A stretch of DNA of 64,000 nt from Aureibaculum flavum (GTDB taxonomy: Bacteria > Bacteroidota > Bacteroidia > Flavobacteriales > Flavobacteriaceae): positions 174,737 through 238,736 of the forward strand of contig NZ_JAEHFJ010000006.1 in assembly GCF_016406085.1 (NCBI RefSeq), in the 5' to 3' direction. The notes under the pieces are model-generated. The model was given only the letters and a program-made list of their open reading frames with translations, ran no database searches and had not been told where the DNA came from. This document shows positions 56,992 to 64,000 of this stretch, piece after piece (positions within the stretch are counted from its first letter, which is position 1; each line of letters begins with the position of its first letter). A program made the translations under genes and the position numbers.

Positions 56992-59367
56992 TTGAGCAAA
57001 CTAAAACTAACTTCACTCCTATTTCTTTTATTTTACGGTACACACCTTTTCTCTCAAGAAAAATTCACGCTGAGTGGAACTATCTCAGAAAACTCTAGTA
57101 ATGAAACACTTATCGGAGTCTCAATTGTTTTTCCCGAATTACAAACTGGCACCACTACAAATGAATATGGGTTCTACTCTATAACATTACCAGAAGGAAC
57201 GTATAATGTGCTCATAAGCTATATAGGTTTTAAAGATATTCAAACGAGTATCATTTTAGAAAATGATATTTCTAAAAACTTTAGTTTAGAAGAAATGACA
57301 GAAGCATTAGATGAAGTTATCATAAAAGAAAATGTAGAAAAACTCAATATCAGAAAACCGCAAATGAGTGTTAATGCACTGACTTCTGCTACAATTAAAC
57401 AGATGCCCGTGGTTCTAGGTGAGGTTGATGTTATAAAATCTATTACATTATTACCTGGAGTAACTAATGCAGGTGAAGGATCATCTGGATTTAATGTTCG
57501 TGGCGGGGCTGCAGATCAAAATTTAATTTTATTAGATGAAGCAACGATATATAACTCATCACATTTATTTGGTTTCTTTTCTGTTTTTAATCCCGACGCC
57601 ATAAAAGATCTAAAACTATATAAAGGAGGAATACCTGCTAGATATGGTGGTAGAGTCTCTTCTGTTTTAGATATTTACCAAAAAGAAGGTAACAGTAAAA
57701 CATTTCATGCGAATGGCGGTATAGGAATTGTTTCAAGTAGGCTAATGTTAGAAGGCCCATTAAAAAAGGATAAAGGTTCTTTTTTATTAGGTGGTAGAGG
57801 TTCATATGCTCATTTATTTCTACCCTTATTTGATCTTGACAATGTGGCCTATTTTTATGATTTAAATACCAAATTAAGTTATAAACTAAATCCTAATAAT
57901 AATATTTATTTATCTGGTTATTTTGGTCGAGATGTTTTTAGTATTTCTGATAGTTTTCAAAATACTTATGGAAATACCGTGGTAAACTTTAGGTGGAATC
58001 ATTTATTTTCAGATAAATTATTTTCTAATGTTTCATTGATTTATTCAGATTACTATTATGGATTAAAACTAAATTTAGTAGAATTTAATTGGAATTCAGG
58101 TATCCAAAATTTTAATGTTAAGTATGATTTTAAACACTATTTGAGTAATACATTTAAATTAGAATACGGTTTAAATAGTATTTATTACAAATTTAATCCT
58201 GGTGAAATTGAACCTTCAACGCCAACTTCAGGTATTAATCGTTTTAAGTTAATAGACAAATATGCTTTTGAAAACGCACTATATATTGATGCTGAACATC
58301 AACTAACGGATAAGTTAGCCTTATCATATGGATTGAGGTATAGTTCTTTTATACGCTTAGGGCAAGACGAATTAAATATATATGAAAATGATAATCCCAT
58401 TATTTTTAACGAAGCCCTTCAGATCTATGAGAAAGCAGAACCCGTTGGAACGGAATCGCTAAAAAGAAGTGAAACCATAAAATCTTTTGGTAATTTAGAA
58501 CCTCGATTTTCATTAGCCTATCAATTAAATGATGTATCATCCGTAAAGTTGAGTTATAATAAAATGAGTCAATATTTGCATTTACTATCAAATACCAGCT
58601 CACCAACACCTTTAGATGTTTGGGCTCCTAGTGGCAAATACATAAAACCTCAATTACTCAATCAATACGCTATTGGATACTTTAAAAGTATTAATGATGA
58701 TAAATATTCAGTTGAAGTAGAAAGTTTCTTTAAGGATATTAAAAACCGAATTGATTATGTTGATGGAACAGATCTAATTGCCAACAATGCTATTGAGCAA
58801 GTTATACTTAATGGGGAAGCTAGAGCTTATGGTTTAGAATTTTTATTGAGGAAAAATGAAGGGAAATTTAAAGGCTGGTTGGCATATACCTTATCTCGAT
58901 CGGAACAAAAAACGCCTGGAAGAACAGCTTCAGAAATTGGAATAAATAATGGCAATTGGTATAAAACAGGGTATGACAAAACCCATGACATTTCTTTAAC
59001 CGGAAGTTATGAGTTAAATAAAAAATGGACTTTTAGCTCTAATTTTATATTTCAAACGGGGCAGCCTACTACCTACCCTGATTCGCAATATCTATATAAT
59101 GGTGTTACTATTCCTAGCTTTACGGCTAGAAATGAATATAGATTACCAACATATCATCGTTTAGATATTTCAGCGAATTATGTACCAAAACCAAATAAGA
59201 ACAAAGGATGGCAAAGCGAATGGGTTTTTGGTCTATATAATATATATGATAGAAAAAATGCTGCTTCTATAAATTTTAGTACGAATAATGAAACTGGGGT
59301 TAATGAAGCCACGCGATTGTCCATTTTCGGTATAGTTCCTTCTATATCTTATAATTTTAGATTTTAA
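56992..59367 (+). CDS. TonB-dependent receptor with CarboxypepD-like N-domain
   Basis: 791 residues from TTG. Signal peptide (cleavage near FSQ), a carboxypeptidase-regulatory-like domain (about 25-110), a plug (about 125-230, with NVRGGAADQNLILLDEATIY and YKGGIPARYGGRVSSVLDI) and a 22-strand barrel ending in an aromatic residue (SYNFRF). There is no SusD partner; a DUF4249 lipoprotein follows after 7 bp, a combination typical of Bacteroidota receptors of unknown substrate. It imports something across the outer membrane using TonB. Confidence 0.9.
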   Translation: MSKLKLTSLLFLLFYGTHLFSQEKFTLSGTISENSSNETLIGVSIVFPELQTGTTTNEYGFYSITLPEGTYNVLISYIGFKDIQTSIILENDISKNFSLEEMTEALDEVIIKENVEKLNIRKPQMSVNALTSATIKQMPVVLGEVDVIKSITLLPGVTNAGEGSSGFNVRGGAADQNLILLDEATIYNSSHLFGFFSVFNPDAIKDLKLYKGGIPARYGGRVSSVLDIYQKEGNSKTFHANGGIGIVSSRLMLEGPLKKDKGSFLLGGRGSYAHLFLPLFDLDNVAYFYDLNTKLSYKLNPNNNIYLSGYFGRDVFSISDSFQNTYGNTVVNFRWNHLFSDKLFSNVSLIYSDYYYGLKLNLVEFNWNSGIQNFNVKYDFKHYLSNTFKLEYGLNSIYYKFNPGEIEPSTPTSGINRFKLIDKYAFENALYIDAEHQLTDKLALSYGLRYSSFIRLGQDELNIYENDNPIIFNEALQIYEKAEPVGTESLKRSETIKSFGNLEPRFSLAYQLNDVSSVKLSYNKMSQYLHLLSNTSSPTPLDVWAPSGKYIKPQLLNQYAIGYFKSINDDKYSVEVESFFKDIKNRIDYVDGTDLIANNAIEQVILNGEARAYGLEFLLRKNEGKFKGWLAYTLSRSEQKTPGRTASEIGINNGNWYKTGYDKTHDISLTGSYELNKKWTFSSNFIFQTGQPTTYPDSQYLYNGVTIPSFTARNEYRLPTYHRLDISANYVPKPNKNKGWQSEWVFGLYNIYDRKNAASINFSTNNETGVNEATRLSIFGIVPSISYNFRF

Positions 59368-59374
59368 GAAGATT

Positions 59375-60187
59375 ATGAAAAAAATATTATTTTTTATTGT
59401 GTTGATTGGTTTTATGTCTTGTGAAGATGTTATTGATGTAGATTTACCTCAATCAGAACCAAGATTGATTATTGATGCTTCAATCAACTGGCTTAAAGGA
59501 ACAACGGGTAGTTCACAATTAATAAAATTAAGCCTTTCTGCTCCTTATTTCGATACTATTATTCCCCCCGCGAACAATGCTGAAGTTAAAATAACCAATT
59601 CACAAAATACTGAATTTGTATTTACTGAAGAAAGTGATTCAGGGTTTTACACAAATAATACATTTACTCCTGTTATTGATGAAACATACCAATTAACCAT
59701 AGTCTATAATAGCGAAACCTATATTGCCTCAGAAACCTTAAAGTCTGTTAGTCCCATAACACGTATTGAGCAAAGCCAAACGGGTGGATTTTTAGCTGAA
59801 GACTATGAAATTAAAGCCTATACACAAGATCCTGCAAATGAAGACAATTACTATCTTCTTGAATTTTCGAATGATATACCCACATTACCTACCTTAGAAG
59901 TTTTTAAAGATGAATTTGTCAATGGCAATGAGATCTTTGCCTACTTTTCTGATGAGGATTTAGATGTTGGTAACGAAATTAAAATAAGGTCTTACGGTAC
60001 TTCTGAACGCTATTATGAATTTATGTTTATACTTTTACAACAGACTAGTGATGGCGGTGGAGGGCCTTTTGAAACCCAACCAGCAACTGTAAGAGGTAAC
60101 TGTATAAATACAACAAACAAAGAAAATTATCCATTAGGCTATTTCAGATTATCAGAAGTAGATGAATTCACGTACGAAATTCAGTAA
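59375..60187 (+). CDS. DUF4249 lipoprotein
   Basis: 270 residues. The lipobox MKKILFFIVLIGFMSC gives Cys16. The rest is the beta-rich DUF4249 domain (PRLIIDASINWLKG, AEVKITNSQN region and a C-terminal Cys in GNCINTTNKENYPLGYF). Such proteins are regularly encoded right after TonB-dependent receptors and are thought to be surface partners, replacing SusD. Gap to the receptor gene is 7 bp. Confidence 0.87.
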   Translation: MKKILFFIVLIGFMSCEDVIDVDLPQSEPRLIIDASINWLKGTTGSSQLIKLSLSAPYFDTIIPPANNAEVKITNSQNTEFVFTEESDSGFYTNNTFTPVIDETYQLTIVYNSETYIASETLKSVSPITRIEQSQTGGFLAEDYEIKAYTQDPANEDNYYLLEFSNDIPTLPTLEVFKDEFVNGNEIFAYFSDEDLDVGNEIKIRSYGTSERYYEFMFILLQQTSDGGGGPFETQPATVRGNCINTTNKENYPLGYFRLSEVDEFTYEIQ

Positions 60188-60243
60188 GTTGAATAAAAAA
60201 TAATGTGTACTTTTGAATTTTAAGTACTAACTATAATAATCAA

Positions 60244-61065
60244 ATGAACTTTACTAAAACCACCGAACAAGACTCTAATTATAATCATCTTGACAAGATG
60301 AATATTAATGAATTATTAACGAATATAAATAATGAAGATAAAACAGTAGCTGAGGCTGTAGAGAAAGCAATTCCGAATATAGAAAATTTAGTTACACCAG
60401 CCGTCTCAAAATTGAGGGATGGTGGACGTTTGTTTTATATTGGTGCTGGTACAAGTGGTCGATTAGGTATTTTAGATGCCTCAGAATGTCCGCCAACTTT
60501 TGGTGTTCCTTTTGATCTTGTAATTGGTTTAATTGCAGGTGGCGATATTGCTATTAGAAAAGCAGTTGAAAATGCGGAAGATTCTAAAACGCAAGGCTGG
60601 AAAGACTTACAAGACTATAACATTTCAGATAAAGACGTTGTAGTAGGTATTGCAGCATCAGGTACAACACCTTATGTTATTTCTGCCCTAGAAAAATGTA
60701 ATGAAAAAGGAATTATTACGGGTTGTATTACTTGTAATGATGCGAGTCCATTAGCATTAACTGCAAAATATCCTATTGTTGTAGTTGTTGGGCCTGAATT
60801 TGTTACAGGTAGCTCACGAATGAAAGCCGGTACTGCTCAAAAGATGGTGTTAAACATGATTACAACTACCATTATGATTCAGTTAGGAAAAGTAAAAGGT
60901 AACAAAATGGTAGACATGCAGCTCTCTAACAATAAATTAGTAGATAGAGGTCATAAAATGTTAATGAAAGAACTTAATATAGAAAGACCTATAGCAGAAA
61001 CACTTATTAAAAAATATGGTAATGTAAGAAATGCCATAAATAATTATCTCCTTGAAAAAGAATAA
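60244..61065 (+). CDS. murQ: N-acetylmuramic acid 6-phosphate etherase MurQ
   Basis: 273 residues with a SIS domain. FYIGAGTSGRLGILDASECP contains the proposed catalytic Glu81 (Glu83 of E. coli). VGPEFVTGSSRMKAGTAQK and the C-terminal helical segment are standard. The enzyme cleaves the lactyl ether of MurNAc-6-phosphate during wall recycling. Neither a MurNAc transporter nor a kinase gene is seen next to it. It overlaps the next gene by 14 bp. Confidence 0.96.
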   Translation: MNFTKTTEQDSNYNHLDKMNINELLTNINNEDKTVAEAVEKAIPNIENLVTPAVSKLRDGGRLFYIGAGTSGRLGILDASECPPTFGVPFDLVIGLIAGGDIAIRKAVENAEDSKTQGWKDLQDYNISDKDVVVGIAASGTTPYVISALEKCNEKGIITGCITCNDASPLALTAKYPIVVVVGPEFVTGSSRMKAGTAQKMVLNMITTTIMIQLGKVKGNKMVDMQLSNNKLVDRGHKMLMKELNIERPIAETLIKKYGNVRNAINNYLLEKE

Positions 61066-61285
61066 ACCGACTTTATTTAGTGCTTTAAAATATTTAGGCA
61101 TAGCTTTTCCGCTTCTTTTTATTGCCCCAGTAGTAATTACAATTGGGTTTAAAGCTCTGAGAAAAGATGGTAATTATATTTTTTTGATTTTAGGGTTAGC
61201 GTTGGGCTTAGTTGCAATTTTGTCAACGGCTTATGGTTTGATGAAAATTTCAAGATTTTTATTTGATAAGAATGATAAAGGCTAG
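61052..61285 (+). CDS. Small membrane protein, DUF6095 family
   Basis: 77 residues from TTG, overlapping the end of murQ by 14 bp. Two membrane helices (about 13-32 and 42-66) lie between Lys-rich ends (MKKNKPTLFSALKYLG and FDKNDKG). I recall this as DUF6095, a flavobacterial family often beside murQ. Function unknown; possibly linked to wall recycling. Confidence 0.7.
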   Translation: MKKNKPTLFSALKYLGIAFPLLFIAPVVITIGFKALRKDGNYIFLILGLALGLVAILSTAYGLMKISRFLFDKNDKG

Positions 61286-62327
61286 AATTTTCTTTACAAA
61301 ATTATCTCATTCTGAACATTGGCCCACCTATTTTTTTTATGTTCCCCTAATCCCCTATTTCTTATATAAAGCAATACTTGCAAGAAGTCTTACATTTTTT
61401 TTAGCCGTAAATCCAGCCATTAAATATTCAGGTATGGGAACTGAATCTAAATACAAAACACTTGGTTTATTACCTGAAGCTTATATACCTAAATCCTTAC
61501 TCATTTCTCCTACTACTGAATTTAGTTCTGTTTTAGATTCTTTAAAAAAAGCAGAAATAATTTTCCCCTTAATTGCAAAACCAGATATTGGTTTTAGAGG
61601 TTTTTTGGTTAAAAAAATTGACAGTATTACTGATTTAGAAAATTATCTTAAAGTAATATCTATCGACATTATATTACAAGAATATGCAGCTTACTCTGAA
61701 GAATGTGGCTTATTTTATTATAAAATTCCAGGCGAAAAAAAAGGTAAAATTACCTCTATAACCTTAAAGAAATTTATTACGGTTACAGGTAATGGTGTAG
61801 ATAGCCTATCTCAATTAATTTTAAATGATAATCGTGCCTTTTTGTATTATAAATTATTTCAGAATTTACATATAAATAAACTTAATACTATTCCTAATAA
61901 AGGTAAAATTATTAAGTTAACGGTTATAGGTAATCATTCTAAAGGAACTCAATTTGTTAATGGAAATCATTTAATTGATAACGAATTAGAGCTGTTTTTA
62001 GATCAATTAACTGCAAATTTAAGTGGGTTTAACTATGGCCGCTTTGATATAAAATTTCAATCTTTAGAGAAATTAAAAAAAGCTGAGGACTTTAAAATAC
62101 TTGAACTAAATGGTGCTATCGCAGAACCTACACATATTTATGACACCGATAAATCCAATTATTTTGTTTCACTAAAAACAATTTTGATTCATTGGAATAT
62201 AATTAACAAGATTGCCATAAAAAACCATAATAGCTTTAAAATACCCTACCCTTCACTTATTCCTTTTTTAAAAGAAATGTTTTGGTTGAAAAAATATGCT
62301 CAGCTATTAAAGAAGCATCAAAAATAG
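61272..62327 (+). CDS. ATP-grasp protein, D-Ala-D-Ala ligase-like
   Basis: 351 residues from ATG 61272 (an in-frame TTG at 61263 is less likely). The N-terminus has a hydrophobic helical stretch (about 16-45), then an ATP-grasp fold: FPLIAKPDIGFRGF for the nucleotide lysine, ILQEYAA, and FNYGRFDIKFQS plus ILELNGAIAEP carrying the metal ligands (Asp, Glu, Asn). It overlaps the DUF6095 gene by 14 bp. It may join an acid and an amine, perhaps a wall-related compound given murQ; the substrate is unknown and D-Ala-D-Ala ligase activity is not implied. Confidence 0.75.
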   Translation: MIKARIFFTKLSHSEHWPTYFFYVPLIPYFLYKAILARSLTFFLAVNPAIKYSGMGTESKYKTLGLLPEAYIPKSLLISPTTEFSSVLDSLKKAEIIFPLIAKPDIGFRGFLVKKIDSITDLENYLKVISIDIILQEYAAYSEECGLFYYKIPGEKKGKITSITLKKFITVTGNGVDSLSQLILNDNRAFLYYKLFQNLHINKLNTIPNKGKIIKLTVIGNHSKGTQFVNGNHLIDNELELFLDQLTANLSGFNYGRFDIKFQSLEKLKKAEDFKILELNGAIAEPTHIYDTDKSNYFVSLKTILIHWNIINKIAIKNHNSFKIPYPSLIPFLKEMFWLKKYAQLLKKHQK

Positions 62328-62726
62328 TATCATACGTTACAAACGTAATACAGTAAATACTATTACTGAATTTTCATCGTTCTAGATTTACAATTAAATG
62401 CTAAACATGAAAATATCTATTCTTCACAAAAAAATTGTGGTACCAATACTTAATAAAGAAATTATTTCTGATTTTAAAGTCTTTCATCTTTTAAGGTTTT
62501 AGAAAAAAGATGAAAATCTTTATACCAACCAACTTAGAACTCGCAAAACACTTCGTTAAGTTATATTTTTAAGTTTAAAAGTATAAATATTTAATATCCA
62601 ATTCTTTCCAAAAAACTTAGATCAATAATCCTTGAGGTATAAAAACCTATTGCGTTGTTGTATCATCAAGTATAATAATTTGTCATTGAGACAACTATTT
62701 TTTTTTAATAAAGTAATTAATCCATT
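62328..62726. other. Non-coding gap before the repeat protein
   Basis: Nearly 400 bp of AT-rich sequence. It holds small inverted repeats just after the ATP-grasp gene (ACGTT-ACA-AACGT at 62335-62347 and CAGTAA...TTACTG at about 62353-62370). I see no clear promoter box and no supported gene; a 34-codon ORF at 62398 looks incidental. Confidence 0.45.
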
Positions 62727-64000
62727 ATGAAAATATTTAAATTTTTATTCCTCCTTCTAATTTCATCGGCAGTATATGGGCAGGTCAAAATAGGCGATAA
62801 TCCCAACACTATTGATACTTTTTCTTTATTAGAGCTAGAAAGCTCAAATAAAGCTTTTGTGTTAACCAGAGTTTCTAACATTGAGATGAACAATATGACT
62901 CCCTTAAATGGAGCATTAGTTTATAATACCGATGAAAAATGTATTTTCCAATACGCGGGAACCTGGACCAATTTGTGTGATACAGGTACGGATAATCAAC
63001 AATTAAGTTTTGATTCAAATACTAACATCTTAAGTCTTGTCGATGGTGGTACAGTAGATTTATCAAAATTTATAAATACAGATGATCAAAAATTAAGTAT
63101 CACTAATAACATCTTAACATTGGAAGATGGTGGTACGATAGACTTAAGTAATTACTTAGACAATACTGACAATCAAGAAATTTCTGAGTTTAGCTTAGCG
63201 GGTTCTATTTTAACTATTACCTTAGAAAATGGAAATACACAAACAGTTGACATTGCTGCTGCAAGTTCAGATGATCAAAAATTAAGTATTGATAATAACA
63301 TCTTAACATTAGAAGATGGTGGTACTGTTGATTTAAATAATTATTTAGACAATACAGATAATCAAGAAATTTCTGAGTTTAGCTTAGCGGGTTCTATTTT
63401 AACTATTACCTTAGAAAATGGAAACACACAAACGGTTGATATTGCCGCTGCAAGTTCTGATGATCAAAAATTAAGTATCACTAATAACATCTTAACGTTG
63501 GAAGATGGTGGTACTGTTGATTTAAATAATTATTTAGACAATACAGATAATCAAGAAATTTCTGAGTTTAGCTTAGCAGGTTCTATACTTACCATTACAT
63601 TAGAAAATGGAAACACACAAACAGTTGACATAGCTAGTTCTAGTTCTGATGATCAAAAATTAAGTATCACTAATAACATCCTAACATTAGAAGATGGTGG
63701 CACGGTAGACTTAAGTAATTACTTAGACAATACAGACAATCAAGAAATTTCTGAGTTTAGCTTAGCAGGTTCTATTTTAACGATTACCTTAGAAAATGGA
63801 AATACACAAACGGTTGATATTGCCGCTGCAAATTCTGATGATCAAAAATTAAGTATCGATAACAACATCTTAACATTAGAAGATGGTGGCACGGTAGACT
63901 TAAGTAATTACTTAGACAATACTGATAATCAAGAAATTTCTGAGTTTAGCTTAGCGGGTTCTATTTTAACTATTACCTTAGAAAATGGAAACACACAAAC
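62727..64000 (+). CDS. Secreted tandem-repeat protein (partial, runs off the end)
   Basis: No stop codon is reached before the window ends; about 424 residues are visible. It starts with a signal peptide (MKIFKFLFLLLISSAVYGQ). A region with the Bacteroidota adhesin-like opening (VKIGDNPNTIDTFSLLELES, then GALVYNTDEKCIFQYAGTW) follows, then a partial repeat DNQQLSFDSNTNIL...GGTVDLS and at least four full 63-residue repeats plus an incomplete fifth. Each repeat reads DDQKLSITNNILTLEDGGT, DLSNYLDNTDNQEISEFSLA and GSILTITLENGNTQTVDIA. Most likely a surface fibre or adhesin; a T9SS tail would be expected beyond the window. Confidence 0.8.
   Translation, partial: MKIFKFLFLLLISSAVYGQVKIGDNPNTIDTFSLLELESSNKAFVLTRVSNIEMNNMTPLNGALVYNTDEKCIFQYAGTWTNLCDTGTDNQQLSFDSNTNILSLVDGGTVDLSKFINTDDQKLSITNNILTLEDGGTIDLSNYLDNTDNQEISEFSLAGSILTITLENGNTQTVDIAAASSDDQKLSIDNNILTLEDGGTVDLNNYLDNTDNQEISEFSLAGSILTITLENGNTQTVDIAAASSDDQKLSITNNILTLEDGGTVDLNNYLDNTDNQEISEFSLAGSILTITLENGNTQTVDIASSSSDDQKLSITNNILTLEDGGTVDLSNYLDNTDNQEISEFSLAGSILTITLENGNTQTVDIAAANSDDQKLSIDNNILTLEDGGTVDLSNYLDNTDNQEISEFSLAGSILTITLENGNTQ
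63081..64000 (+). repeat. 189-bp in-frame tandem repeat array
   Basis: Units start at 63081, 63270, 63459, 63648 and 63837, exactly 189 bp apart (63 codons), with the fifth cut by the window end. Units 2 and 3 share one version of the GGT-D-L-x-N-Y segment (DLNNYL, GATTTAAATAATTAT), while units 4 and 5 share another (DLSNYL, GACTTAAGTAATTAC). Confidence 0.95.

Noticed and set aside
61263..62327. Calling the ATP-grasp gene ddl
   Set aside because: The fold fits, but the protein has a hydrophobic N-terminal segment and lacks obvious Ddl substrate-loop motifs; a true Ddl is probably encoded elsewhere.
62398..62502. Small 34-codon ORF before the repeat protein
   Set aside because: It has no clear promoter, no recognisable motif and a length expected by chance in AT-rich sequence.
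63081..64000. CRISPR array or transposon repeat
   Set aside because: The period is exactly 189 bp, in frame, and translates into one continuous protein repeat.

Overview
This window is a chromosomal segment of a low-GC marine-type Flavobacteriaceae (Bacteroidota). Five things support that. Promoters match the Bacteroidota pattern TTG-N~19-TAnnTTTG. A secreted protein ends in a type IX secretion (T9SS) sorting tail. A TonB-dependent receptor is paired with a DUF4249 lipoprotein. There is a monomeric NADP isocitrate dehydrogenase. Many short families (DUF4199, DUF6095, DUF2279, DUF4349) are typical of Flavobacteriia. I see no tRNA, rRNA, insertion sequence, prophage or CRISPR array. The only established RNA gene I recognise is the small SRP RNA at about 17.5 kb (minus strand).

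Layout. 0-3.4 kb: an alpha/beta hydrolase cut by the window edge, a hotdog thioesterase, a pRiA4b-ORF3-like protein and a two-gene ABC exporter. 3.5-4.05 kb: a non-coding stretch with two diverged copies of what look like small minus-strand RNA genes carrying a GUUA tetranucleotide repeat, plus a 16-bp palindrome, just ahead of uvrB. 4-16.4 kb: uvrB, envelope and unknown proteins, LemA with a DUF2207 membrane protein, an M28 peptidase, a DinB-like protein, a lactonase and transaldolase. 16.5-23.7 kb: an SDR enzyme, SRP RNA, a DUF4199/glycosyltransferase pair, a phosphohexomutase, an MsbA-type exporter and a nitroreductase. 23.7-32 kb: PepD, an S9 peptidase, a GNAT enzyme, an N-terminally extended GAPDH and an HtrA/DegQ protease. 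32-36.4 kb: dapF, GNAT, mltG and two envelope proteins, a cluster with a peptidoglycan theme. 36.4-45.4 kb: an RsmI-like methyltransferase, a tyrosine phosphatase, dnaA, a thioesterase, YigZ, ribD, GNAT, prmC, an AI-2E exporter and a T9SS cargo protein. 45.5-52.6 kb: a glucan phosphorylase-like protein, trmD, rplS, a secreted NADase-type glycan-binding protein and icd. 52.6-62.3 kb: a tripartite efflux operon, TonB receptor plus DUF4249, and murQ, DUF6095 and an ATP-grasp protein in an overlapping row. 62.7 kb to the end: the start of a secreted protein built from 63-residue tandem repeats, cut by the right edge.

The less ordinary signals are these. (1) The duplicated GUUA-repeat RNA genes upstream of uvrB; their sequence differences keep the hairpin only on the minus strand. 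(2) Promoter -7 boxes exactly 4 nt before the start codons of uvrB, dapF and ribD, which predicts leaderless mRNAs; the SRP RNA promoter serves as an internal ruler. (3) Helically phased direct repeats upstream of htrA. (4) A probable AUU start for the YigZ protein. (5) A glycogen-phosphorylase-family protein with Thr where the PLP-binding Lys is expected. (6) An adaptor/permease/TolC operon with no ATPase gene. (7) A structured leader ahead of rplS. All family calls are from motif reading; no searches were run.
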